Source: Pipra filicauda
Taxonomy: Eukaryota; Chordata; Aves; Passeriformes; Pipridae
Assembly (NCBI RefSeq): GCF_003945595.2
Contig: NW_024104366.1
Coordinates: forward strand, 372,001-436,000
Direction of reading: 5' to 3'
Length of the DNA stretch: 64,000 bases
This document shows positions 38,652-49,456 of this stretch, piece by piece (positions within the stretch are counted from its first letter, which is position 1; every line of letters begins with the position of its first letter). Below the pieces are notes generated by a model that saw only the letters and a list, made by a program, of their open reading frames with translations, did no database searches and was not told where the DNA came from. The translations under genes were made by a program, and so were the position numbers.

Positions 38652-39207
38652 ATCATAGAATCATAAAATCTTAGAATGGTTTGTGTTGGAAGAGACCTTA
38701 AAGACCATCTAGTTCCAATCTCCTTGCCATGGGCAGCGACACTTTCCACTATACCAGGTTGCTCAAAGCTGGCCTTAAACACTTCCAGGCATGGGGCATC
38801 CATAATTTCTCTGGGCAACCTGTTCCAGTGCCTCACCACTCTCAAAATAAAGAATTTCTTCCTAATATCTAATCTAAAGCTACTCACTTTCAGTTTAAAG
38901 CTTTTCCCTTTGTCCTATCATTCCATGACCTTGCAAAAATTCCCTTTGCAGCTCTCTTGTAGGCACCCTTCATGTATTGAAAGGCTGCTGTAAGGTCTCT
39001 GCAGAGCTTTGTCTTCTCCAGGCTGAACAACCACAACTCTTTCAGCGTGTCACCACAGAAGAGGTGCTCCAGCGCCCTGATCATCTTTGTGGCCTCCTCT
39101 GGACTTGCTCCAGCAGGTCCATGTCCTCCTTATGCTGGGGCCCCAGCAGTTCTCACAAGAGCAGAGCAGAGGGGGAGAGAATCACCTCCCTTGACCTGCT
39201 GGCCATG
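38652..39207 (-). mobile_element. CR1 LINE, 3' ~550 bp, antisense
   Basis: The best-preserved CR1 in the window. The plus strand begins with the reverse complement of the CR1 tail (TATCATAGAATCATAAAATC) and runs through landmarks including CTTGCCATGGGCAGCGACAC, GGCAACCTGTTCCAGTGCCT and GATCATCTTTGTGGCCTCCT. On the minus strand the frame 38887-38627 encodes the C-terminal end of CR1 ORF2, with LDIRKKFF and HWNRLPRE, both characteristic. Near 39147 about 25-30 bases expected between GGCCCCAGCAG and TCTCACAAGAGCAGAG are missing, an internal deletion. It is 5'-truncated and inactive. Confidence 0.95.
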
Positions 39208-42200
39208 TAGGAAAAAGAATTCACAGAATACGAGACAAAAAGTAATTTCAGAGATATGAAAATGATGGCGCCTGATTTCCAACATCTTTTCTCCTTTCGG
39301 ATTCTCTGATGTGTAATAAAATATGAGCTTGTTAGTCTTGCCTTCACTTTAGGTACTAACAGTATCTGTCTTTCTATTCTTCGAATCTGCTTGCTTTTGT
39401 AACAGAGGCACAATTATCAGTTCATCTAAGGATTCATCCTCTCACTAGAAGGCAAGAGAAGAGTGAGAGGCAGAGTACATGAAATGCATAGAAATGCAGA
39501 AGTAGACCTGCCTGCAAAGCAAGACTTTCAGTTCACAGTGAATTTCCTCTTTTTGATTTTTTTTAATCTGAATTTTTTATTTAGTCTCCTCAAAGCAGAT
39601 AGCCCTTGGGCCTTGCTCACCGAAACAGGTTAATGGCACAGTTAATAGCTTTGCTGCCTGCATCAGCAATACAAAGGACTAAAATATCCCTTCCAGAGGC
39701 ACCTGTCAGGCACTGTGGCTCTGGGCAACCATTCCAGGCAGATGTGTCTGGGAGTCTCCCCACAGTGCCATGAATTAGAGCCTGCTCCAGAGCTGTGACC
39801 TGGGAATGAGTAGGACAAGCATCTGAATATGAGGGACTCAGAACGTCCTGAGTCTTTGGCTTTGGGACAGGCTCACCACCCAGGCAGCCACCAGGCTCTG
39901 GGAACTCTGGAAGAACAGAGTGATAGCTTTTTTTCAGACCATTTCCTCAGGAAGACATTGAACTATGCAGATCAATACCAATATCATGATGGCCCACAGC
40001 ATGGCTGGGAACAGCTTAAGAATGAAGAATAGGTGCTTAAGAGTGGACCTGAAAAGACAGAGTTGATGTTGCTGGGCTGAGGAATGATTTCTGAAATCTT
40101 CTTAGCAATGATTTAGAGAAAGACACATTATTCTCCACCTCTGTCTTCACTTTAGAGATACACTGAAATTTCTGTCTCACATCAAACTCCCAGAATAGCA
40201 ACAGCCTCAAGTATAATTTTTTGCCATGTCTGGGTAGTGAAGAACTTGTCCATCCAGGCAGACAACGGCCAGACCCTGACTATTCATGCCTGCATTACAT
40301 CTTGGCAAGACCATAGCCCATGATACACCTGGCACAAAGCCTTCCATACTTGGAAATTCCAGCTAGTACAAGATGTTGCCTTTTATACTGTAATGAGGAG
40401 AAGCTGCTACCATCAGCAAGTGGTAGTGTTGTCTATCTCTGCTTTCTTTGTCCCACTCACCCATATTGGTTCCTTGTATCCATTACTGATTTCACTTTCA
40501 ACTTTTGGTTCCTAACTTCAGGTTGCTCAATGGGAAGGGTTCAGATTATCTGAAAAAAAGCCACTCAAATCTCCAGAAAACAGACAGTGGTTGACAACTA
40601 CTCATCTGTGCACAATGTAACTGCCTAGGGTAAGATAAGCACATCTGACCCGAGACTGGAGTGATCTACCCCCTAAAAGAAACTTCCCACAGTCTGCTTC
40701 AAGCATAAACTGCATTTCTTAAGCCTTCTGCTCTCTAAATGTAAACACACGGTAACATATGGCTTTCCAAATCAAACAAAATTAAATACATATGAGAAAT
40801 TATTAAAAAAAGAATTGCCTCTGAAGTGTCTTCCACTATTCCTGACCTATTGCTTGTGAATGATGAGTGAACAACCACCATATTGTTGATAGTAGTATAC
40901 TTGTAAATACACTAGCAGAAGGCTTTCAGAGGCTGATGATTAGATCAGATCACGTGTACAGCAGAACAGAATTCCCAAGTTAATACCAAGTGCCCTTCCC
41001 CAAAGCACTCAGCTTTTCCCCAGCTCACACCTGGGAACCACTCTCACACAGTGCTATCAAAGGTGAGCATCCTGGGAAATAACATACAAATAAGCCCATA
41101 AAACACTTCAGAAGTCTTTTATCAAACACTGGCAAATTGGTTTTGAACCAGAATACAATGTACCCAGCCCAGGTAGGCTTGCTTTTGCTATAACCTCGGT
41201 GTGCTCATTTCCATGTAAATACACAGAAAGTTCTTCACTTTGGAGCTGTTTCAGAGGGGTTTATATCTGGAAAGTGGGCATAAAAGTGAAAACTCTGGGT
41301 GTGCTTGTAAATGATTTGTGGATCCCACAGAGATACAGAGGTCCCCCTCAGTATGCAACATTACATTACCAAATCCATACCTCGAACCAACTTTGGAGAA
41401 CTTAGGGGCTACACAGTGCTTTGGAAAATGAAAACACTGTAACAGACTGGTTGTAGCCAACGATTTGAAAGTCCTAGCTCAGGGTACCACCCCTGGGAAA
41501 ATTCTGGTCATAACATCAGCTGTGACAAACGTCACTCATAGTCACCAGCCTGCAAAGGAATTGCAGAGCTGCCTTCTACTCCCAAAGTGCTCCCTACAGT
41601 GATCCTTGCAAAGATGCAATCACTACAATATAAGCTGGAAAGAATCCTCGGTAAAGTTTAGGGGCCTGTGTCCCTTGGCACTGAGTCACAGAGTGGCAAG
41701 ATGGTGTGAAAACTCACCCACACAACCTGTCACAGGCATCAGCTGCACCTCCAGCCAGGAATGAACAGCCAGGATTGCACGTTGTTCTCTCCCCCAGTCA
41801 CTCACATTGCCATACTGGAAAATATCAACATGCTGCTGTATACAGGGTTAGACCCACAGGCTTTTAACTAAAATAACAGAAAACATTGTAGGAGTGTTGA
41901 AAAACATTTTCTGATGTGTTTTGCTTTAAGAGAAAAAATAGTATCCACATAGAGTCAGCTGTTTTCTAAATCTTGTACTCTACTATTTCTGCTTAATTTT
42001 CTCCCACCTAAATGGCAACTATGCTTTACTGTATACTTAATATATTATAAAGTCAATCTTCATAGTTTCTCCTCATGTATCCGTTAGAGACAGTTTCAAC
42101 ACAAAAAGATATATGAGAAGTAACTCAGGTTTTCCTCCAACAAAGCACTTAAGCACACATTTTGGCATGTCAGTATCCCAGTTGAAGACAGTGGGATATA

Positions 42201-44419
42201 TTTCAAGTTACACATATGTTTCAAAAGTTTATTGAAGTTCAAAGATAATTAAAAAAAAATTAACATACAGCAGGAAAAAAATCCCTCCGATACCCATATA
42301 ATTGAGACTACGGTAGTAGCTTCTACTGAGATTCCACAGACTTAAGAAAATACTTGCTTTGTTTAATTCAGCAATATTCTGTTTGGATGCTGTGACAAAA
42401 ATACCTTTATTAGAACATAAATTTGACCCAGCTCCATTTAGATTCAAGTAAAACTCTTTTTATCTCCACTGAAATGGAGCTCAATGATTAAATATAAGAT
42501 TTTTTTTATAATTAAAGCATGATCCCCAAAAAGCAAATTGACAGTGAAATCATGAGACATTGCAAGATCTTAATAGTTAGTTATTCATAACTATACACTT
42601 GTCAGGAAATGATGTTCTAGTGTCCTGTACGATTTGCAGGTAGAGCACTCACACTTCTAGGATGTATCAGTGTGCCTCTGATGTTTGTTTAAGGGTCAAA
42701 TAAACAATGATACTGCTATTTCATTCAATTCAGAAAGTTCTTAGATGATGTTTCCAGCAATGCTTCAGTCTAGTTTTGTGGTTGATGGGTTTTTTCCACA
42801 ATAATGTTGGATTTTACTATCATTTTAATGGGTTTTCCCCTTCTCATTATATTTCTGATGCCACTATTTTACCAGATATTTGAAATAGTTCTGCAGTAAT
42901 AAGAAGCACTAGTTGTCCTGGGACAGCATCTAGGAAAGATACATATATTTAGGGAGGTTTGAAATATCACAGCACTTCCGAAAAATACAAGCTAGTCATT
43001 GCAACAATCATGGCAATGGCAAGCTTGGAAAAGCTAATTGTGGATTTAATTGTGGAGTTAAAAAAGAGGAGTATATTACAGTACTTTAGCATGGTTGTAG
43101 CTAGGACACACACAAAAAAAAAAAATAAAAAAAAAGGTAGTACTTTTTTTCCATGTCCAGAAAATGCTGGCAAATACAGAATAAAACAGTGCAATACTGA
43201 GTCATCTTAACATGTTAATTAGCCACACCACAGAGAATCAGGCCTTCTCTGGTGTTCATTCACCTTCAGTCACACCTTGTTTGCCTTCCTTGTTTTACCA
43301 TGACTGGTAAAACATTAGACAGACTGTGTGGTATACCAGAAAGTAACTATTGAGCATGGATTTCTGCTGATGGCAGGGTTTTTAAATGCTCGAGACAGTG
43401 GCACAACGAAGTCATATGTAAATGGCAACCTTGGCTCTACATTTTAATTATTTTGAAATAAAATAATTTCAAGTTTCAGTAAGTAACACAATGCAAGGGA
43501 AGGGATCCTAGAAACAATCAAGCACACACAAATCATTCAACTGCGTACAGTAGCATGCAGTCACGACAGAATTAAATATTCATAAACTCAAAGGAGAGGA
43601 AATTCTGTGTTCATCTATCACAATATGCAAACCATCAGTTACCATTTTATAAACAAAGCCCTTGCATCCATCCACCCTCTTAAAATGTACGGGGCCTGTT
43701 CAAATGATCCGTCATCGATACTCTCTTTTAATTAAAACAATAGAACAGATTTTACTGAACGGTAACAAACCTAGAAGTGTAGGAGGTAAATGCTGAAAAC
43801 TCGGGATCTACAATTACAGATAGAATTTTTAAAAAACACCTTGTATTTCCCAAGATAACTGGAGCTCTAGTCATGCAAATATGTGGTGTGACATAGTTGT
43901 TGCATTGATTTATTGCATTGCTGGTTTACATTCCTTCATTGTGTTACTGTTCCCTTACACATTTGTAACAAAATCAAACTATAGTAAAACTAGTTGAAGA
44001 TACACGGCTCAAATCCAGTACACTGCATTTCTTTTTTACATTTACTTTAGAATTATAATCTGTTTGGGGGTATCTGTGCATTCAGAGAATTACTAGGATT
44101 TCACTAAAATATAAACGGATGGGTTTTACAGTCTAGCACACACGGATCACACCTTGCAACCATCACCGGATTACGATGAAACTTACACATTTATCAGTCT
44201 CTGCCTGTTACAGACCTACAGCCACAGCAGAATTCATCGGCTTCAGTTTAGCAAACCCATGCCGAGAAAAATGAATGGAAATGAAGACAGTGCCCACAGA
44301 CAAAAGCACTGATCAATGCACTCCGCTGACATTATCTTAATGGCAACCTTTTTCCATCCCATCCTCTCTACTTTCGATCCTCCCGGCAGCAGACACATCC
44401 GCACCAAAGGGTGCGATCT
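39208..44419. other. Non-coding sequence downstream of the first exon
   Basis: No exon recognised. An A-rich interrupted run is at 43112-43137. The last kilobase before the CpG island has patches such as GATCCGTCATCGATACTC near 43710 that look non-repetitive and may be regulatory, but that cannot be shown from one sequence. Confidence 0.5.
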
Positions 44420-44944
44420 GACCCATTTCTCGCTGAACTCCGTCACCCGCAGGTTCTCACTCGGCAGCGAGCAGCCGTCCCCCGGTCCGCAATGACACAG
44501 CAGGGCTGGAGGGACACAGCGCCCGGGCTCCTTCCCCCAGGTGACTCGCCCCTCGCCGCCGGGTGGGAGCCGAGGGGAGACGAAGGGAGGGGAGCGGCGG
44601 CCCCGCCGGTCGCGGCCCCTCGAAGTGAGGTTAAACTTTGGCGGCGGCCCCCGGGCCGCTCCCGCCGGGCGGGCGGGCGGAACAATGCCCGGCGCCCGGG
44701 GCCCGGCGGCGGCGGCCCCGCGCTCCCCGCCCCGCCGCCCCCGTGTCCTCAGACAACCCCGGCCGCCGGCCCCCCCTCCCGCCGCCGCGCTGACAAAGGG
44801 CGGCGCGGGGCTGCCCGCGCCCGGGGCCGGCGGGGAATGGGACCGGGAGCGGCCCCGGGAGCGGCCCCGCCCGCCCCGCCGAGCGCGGCCCCGGGCAGCG
44901 GCCCCTCGGGCGGGCGCGGCGCCGGCCGGCCGGCGGCGGAGCGG

Positions 44945-44950
44945 ACCTAC
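44945..44950 (-). other. 5' splice donor of the first coding exon
   Basis: On the minus strand the sequence is GACAAAAAG|GTAGGTCCGC, a near-consensus donor (AAG|GTAGGT). The 180 coding bases before it make 60 whole codons, so the intron is in phase 0. Confidence 0.75.
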
Positions 44951-45130
44951 CTTTTTGTCCTCTTTCTCGCCGCCGTGCCTCCGCTCCGGGTGGCCGCTGT
45001 CGGCGGCGGGGGCCGGCTCCGCGGGCTGCCCATCGCGGTGGTGCGGGCGCTGGTGCGGGCAGCCGCCAGACCCCGCCGCCGGGGGGATGGGCTCCGGGCA
45101 CGGAGAAACTCCCTTAACATCCATCTCCAT
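44951..45130 (-). CDS. First coding exon of an unidentified CpG-island gene (60 codons, partial)
   Basis: The ATG at 45130-45128 has A at -3 and G at +4, a strong Kozak context. A second in-frame ATG follows two codons later. The peptide starts MEMDVKGVSPCPEPIPPAAG and ends GGEKEDKK. It is hydrophilic, rich in Pro, Gly, His and charged residues, with no signal peptide, membrane segment or known domain, so it would be a disordered N-terminus of an intracellular protein. The exon ends at a perfect donor in phase 0. The same frame stays open past the donor because the island has few stops, but that extension is low-complexity Arg/Gly/Ala and less likely to be protein. The frame also extends upstream of the ATG without another ATG. 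I could not assign a gene name; I searched for the next exon in the minus direction to position 1 by eye and did not find one. Confidence 0.6.
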
Positions 45131-45183
45131 CTTCCAGTTCACTGTATTGCGAGACAAAAGCAGGCAAACACTTTCCACCACCC

Positions 45184-45295
45184 CGCGTCTTTCTTCTGCT
45201 TTCCTTTCTCTCTCTTTTCTTTTTTTTTTCCTTCTTTCTTTCTTTTTTTTTTTTTTTTTTTTCTCCTTCCTCCCTTCCTTCCTTTTCCCCCCTCA
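45184..45295. repeat. Polypyrimidine (CT/T) tract; GA-rich in the minus-strand leader
   Basis: About 110 bp of nearly pure C/T on the plus strand, including a 21-base T run around 45243-45262. On the minus strand it gives a purine-rich segment of the presumed 5'UTR between the uORF and the main ATG. On the plus strand it ends in CCCCCCTCAG|GAGG, which looks like a splice acceptor, most likely by coincidence. Confidence 0.85.
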
Positions 45296-45313
45296 GGAGG
45301 CCGTGACACGCAT
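45293..45313 (-). other. Short upstream ORF in the presumed 5'UTR
   Basis: An ATG at 45313-45311 opens a six-codon frame, MRVTAS, closed by TGA at 45295-45293, about 160 bases ahead of the main ATG. It will be in the mRNA only if transcription starts to the right of 45,313. If so it could reduce translation of the main frame. Confidence 0.4.
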
Positions 45314-45387
45314 GGCTCTGGCCGCCGCTGCTGCACCGATCCGGCGGCTGCAATTCTCCCCTAGATCCTCCAGACTTTTGTATCCAG

Positions 45388-45446
45388 CGTGCGTGTGTAA
45401 GAGTGAGTGTGTGTGTGTGTGTGCGTGTGTGTGTGTGTGCGTGCGC
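45388..45446. repeat. (GT)n-type microsatellite with GC interruptions
   Basis: The stretch is alternating GT with occasional GC and GA steps. It sits in the upstream edge of the CpG island and may form Z-DNA. Confidence 0.85.
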
Positions 45447-45500
45447 TGTCCTTGGCACGGCGGCCTTCAATCGCCCCGAAACAGCAAACGCTAACTAAGC

Positions 45501-48500
45501 AGATCTCTCGCCACGAAGATCAACTCCCGGCCCCAGCCTAATTGTGGTGGTTATTTACTTTACGCTATCTGTGTCCCAGGCCCGGACAAACCCTGCTGGC
45601 TGCAGCCCTTTGAACAAAGTTAAGTGGAGGGAGCCGAGCACGGGGAGGGGGTGGGGGCGAGGGGAAACCACCGGGGTTTAACACGGGGGAAGTGACAATA
45701 ACCCGGTAATGTCAAGTAAAAGTTAAACCTCCCCCTTCCTCCCCTCCCCCTCCCCTCTCCACAGCCCAGGCAAGCGCAATACAGCAAAGCAAAACAAGCG
45801 ATTTCAGACCTGTGCAAGGTGCTGGTGGCGAGAAGAGACGAGCATTTACCCGATTGTTGCTTTTATTTTATTTTCCCCTCGCCTCTCCCCCCCACTCCCC
45901 CAGCACCACCCGCTATTGCAAATGTGGGCTCCTTGATGTTAATCTCCTCTCCGCGGTCTGAGTCTATGCGTGTGACTGGAGCTCCCTCTCTCTCAGGCTG
46001 CCAGCGCCACGCAGCACTGCACAAGGAGAACTGGAGTAAGAAAAAAACAAGAGCAAATCCAGGCTGGAAGTCTAAATCAGTACTAGCCACCGGCTCTCCG
46101 ATTTTATCAACACAGATAGAAGAAGAGAAAAGAAAAAAAAAAATCTGTGTAAGTTGCTAAATCATTTGTGACCGCAGTGCACTCACGACTGTTATTCTTT
46201 GTGTTAGCTTCCTTCTCAGACTGAAGTTAGACATGGTAGGGAAAAATGCTATCTTATTAAGAGTGGTTTATACTAAAACAAGAATTTCTTTAGTGGTGCC
46301 AGAGCCAAGCCAACTCTTTGACTATTTCCCTTTTTATCTCAAAGAGATGAATGGTGAGCACAGACCTGATCATTCTTAAATCAGGACACCATCAGGTGAC
46401 CAGTCTGCACTTCTAAATATAACACCACATTGTCCTGAGGAGCAGCTGCTCTGAAAGTTAACTGGAAACATCTTCTGAGATCCTGCAGTGCAAAGATACA
46501 TATCTGATCTACACCTGATCTGTCTGATGCATGTACTGACCTCTCCAACAGCAACTACCTGCTCCGCAGAGATACCCGGCCACATGCTCAGGAGCTGGTC
46601 TGTTTTACACCAGGAGAGAACCTGTCCCAGGCTATTTTGGGAAGCAGGTGACTATCAGGTACTACATGGCTCACTTTTATTCCTTGCCTTGGGTTTCGTT
46701 ATCCCCCAACAGTATTGTTACTTCAGGAACCTGAACCGAACTTAGTGCTACAATATATTTGGAGAAAGGGCAAGGGCTAATCTCACAATAAAGTCTTTGT
46801 CATATACCAAAGCTGTATTTTTAAAATACACATCTCTAAAGATCCTTTCATATTATTCTCAAAGCATGTCAAATATTTGCGGGCCCTGTTGTCTACTCAG
46901 ATTGGTGCAAAAAAGGGGATTTCTATTGAAATTACCAGCATCAATGTTTAAAACTAAGATAAACAGACAATTAAGCCACAAATGTTAATGTTTATAATCA
47001 AATACTTTAGACTACTTACAATCATTCATCTGTATTCATTTGTAATCATTGTAATAGACTTTATTGAAAGTCTACATTTTGGGGTGGATAGACAAACATT
47101 CTGGATACTCTCATAGTTTTGGTCTCACTAGCAAAAAGCAGTACTAGCTGCAGGCAGCCACTTTGGGGGGAAGTTTGCACAGCCCCGATGGCTGTGGAAC
47201 ATGTATCAAGGTAGACATGACTGCAGAATTGCCCATAACAAAGTGATTAGTCCTCATAAATGGTAAGCCACTCCACTGTCTGTCCACCTGCAGAATCACC
47301 CCCTCCTTCTACACACAACAAAGCACACAAGGAACAAAGTTCTGTCCTCAAGAGCTTTTCCAGTTTGGATCAAAGTAATTCCAGTATCATGGGCTAGAAA
47401 ATGACAAATTAAAAGTGAAAATGAAAATGTTGTTCATTCAGGCACTGCAGGACACATTTATAAAAATAATTGATAAATTACATATAAACTTCCCCATGGT
47501 AGGTAATACTAAATAATCCTGCTAGAAAATAATGATTCCCAATCTACCATCTCCAGATCTGTAACGTGAAACTCAAAGCAAAACCAAACCATTTAAAATA
47601 GAGAAAAACTAACCCAAATACAAATATTTTGCCATGTGCTCTGAAGATTATTGGAGCTGGACATTGGCAGAGAACCAAGAAAAACTAATTCCAAAGGTAG
47701 GGGCCCTTGACTCAGAAAGCTCTGCTTCTAATCTCAGAGAGTTTAACCTCCAAAACCAAAGGAAGTTTCTGAGTTGGTTTGAGTGAACATGATCATGCAT
47801 AAGAAGAGAAGGGTAAGCCCTAGACTACACAAAAGTCAGTACAAAGTTTTGTATTTGGCTGCTGAATTTCAAACTTCCCTTTCTTTCTTTTCTCTTTCTT
47901 TTCCATCTTTCCTTTTTTTCTGCAAGAAATTTAAAACTCTATTGCAATAAAGTTATTAAAAATAATGCATCATAACAGTGTGCTCTCAGTTGTTCCCTGC
48001 ACAAACCAGATTGCTGTTATTCAATGGATTTCAAGAGAACCCTGAGTAGAATGTACTTTTTCAGCTTAAGGTAAAGTTCTGAATAATCACCACAAATTTT
48101 AGTGAAAGAAATAATGGTCCTCAGGCCAAACACACTTTGAGATACAAACAGTAACTACAAATCTAGAAGCACTAACAAATTGGGCAGGAAAACAGAATCT
48201 GAACCAGCAGGCTGACGAGATAAGCACGACCTCCTTTCAGTCTCCTCAGTGGTTGTTCTGAAAACTATCAATTTCCTCAGTTTCCTCAGTCCCAGGCAGA
48301 AGCCTGTGAGCTTTAACCCTGAATTTTTTTGGGGGTAATCACCGAGAGAAGAGTGGGACTACAGATCATGATAATGCAATAAGCCACAGAGCTGAACAGT
48401 TCATCAGTATTGCCTAATCAAAAGGTTTTGGCACCTTCAACTTACTTGGTACATACATTGAACTAAAGACATTAGTTCAGAGAATCATATTTGGAGCTGA

Positions 48501-49376
48501 GGTGGAAGAATGGTGAGCCAGAATCTTGTACCACATGGCAATTGTCTTGGAAGACAATGCATTGAGAAGCAGAAAGCAGGGAGACTCACTAGAGGGCAAG
48601 CCAATACAGACCAAAAAGGCTGCATTCCTAAGAAAACAACATTGTGTTGAATGCCTTTCAGATGTGCTGACAGAATGAAAAAGATTAGCATGGGTCTTTC
48701 ATGTATGTACGCTGTGGTGAAACAGGATATAATTTAGATTCTATACAGAATAATAAAGTACATTACTGAATATGGACTGTCTATTGCTATACACATGTAT
48801 TAAGAATTTCTGAGCCCAGATCTACTGTTCATTTTTCAAGAGAAACATCATTAAAATATTGCTGCTGAAATCAATACTCATACATACAACTCATTTACAC
48901 ACACTCCATGTTCTTGCATACTTAGCAGTTGTGTGTTGTGCTGTAAAACAGGTGTAGGTGACTAAATAGATTCCAGAGACACTGACGTTCTAAAATGCAA
49001 CAGGAAAACCTTTCATGACCGAGTACGTTCTTCATAGCTTAAAATATAAAACTTAGGAAGTGATGACAGTATGAATTTAGTTACAGGACAAGAATTGGAA
49101 CAATTTCATGGAAAGGGTGAAAGATTTTTTTCTTCTAGAATCCAGTGTCATTTTTATATCCTTATTCTTGGTTATGACCAGATGATGGTAAAACACACTG
49201 CAACCAACACAGCAGGGGGATTCTATGTAGTCCTAATTAATAAGGCTAGAAGGAAGACATACACAAATTAAATGAGTTGCCTAGGATAATAAAGTAGTTC
49301 ACTGGCAGATTAAACAGAACTTTTGTGCCTTTTCCATGGTCTCTTCTTTTTTAACAATTTGTCACTTTTTCTTATG
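45501..49376. other. Upstream flank of the CpG island, no gene recognised
   Basis: The part to about 46,150 keeps moderate GC content with G-rich GGGGAGGGGGTGGGGGCGAG near 45,640 and C-rich stretches near 45,730 and 45,890, consistent with a promoter flank. From 46.2 kb on it is AT-rich without recognisable genes or repeats. Frames reach 113 codons (45819-46160) without motifs. Confidence 0.55.
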
Positions 49377-49456
49377 AGTAGTTAACTGCTCAGTTATCTT
49401 AACTACTAAAAGTAGTTAAGTTTTTTTTTGTTTACTTAGTACTAAAACTAAGTAAA
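49377..49456. repeat. Two adjacent perfect hairpins plus a competing arm
   Basis: Hairpin 1 at 49398-49420 has a 10-bp stem CTTAACTACT / AGTAGTTAAG with a 3-base loop. Hairpin 2 at 49431-49456 has a 10-bp stem TTTACTTAGT / ACTAAGTAAA with a 6-base loop. A third arm, AGTAGTTAA at 49377-49385, can pair with the left arm of hairpin 1 instead. The two stems share the ACTA/TAGT theme. The hairpins are separated by a T run. Confidence 0.85.

Larger units (their letters stand above)
44420..45500. promoter_or_regulatory. CpG island with probable promoter
   Basis: The core from about 44,440 to 45,120 is extremely GC-rich with dense CpG. It includes a long run of GGCGG/CCGCC motifs typical of Sp1-type promoters and several G-rich tracts that could form quadruplexes on either strand. 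CpG density falls off through the CT tract and GT repeat to about 45,500. No TATA box is evident, as usual for CpG-island promoters. The minus-strand exon at 44951-45130 lies inside, so the main transcription start is probably at about 45.3-45.6 kb on the minus strand; divergent transcription to the right is possible. Long frames through the island on both strands are a by-product of its low stop-codon content. Confidence 0.85.

Noticed and set aside
38627..38887. 86-codon minus-strand frame as a host gene
   Set aside because: It is the C-terminal end of CR1 ORF2 within a truncated LINE.
44411..45494. Three reading frames of 312-317 codons on both strands through the CpG island
   Set aside because: They arise because stop codons are rare in very GC-rich DNA. 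They overlap each other, start at GTG rather than ATG, and most of their length is Arg/Gly/Pro/Ala low complexity. Only the 180 bp ending at the good donor is kept as coding.
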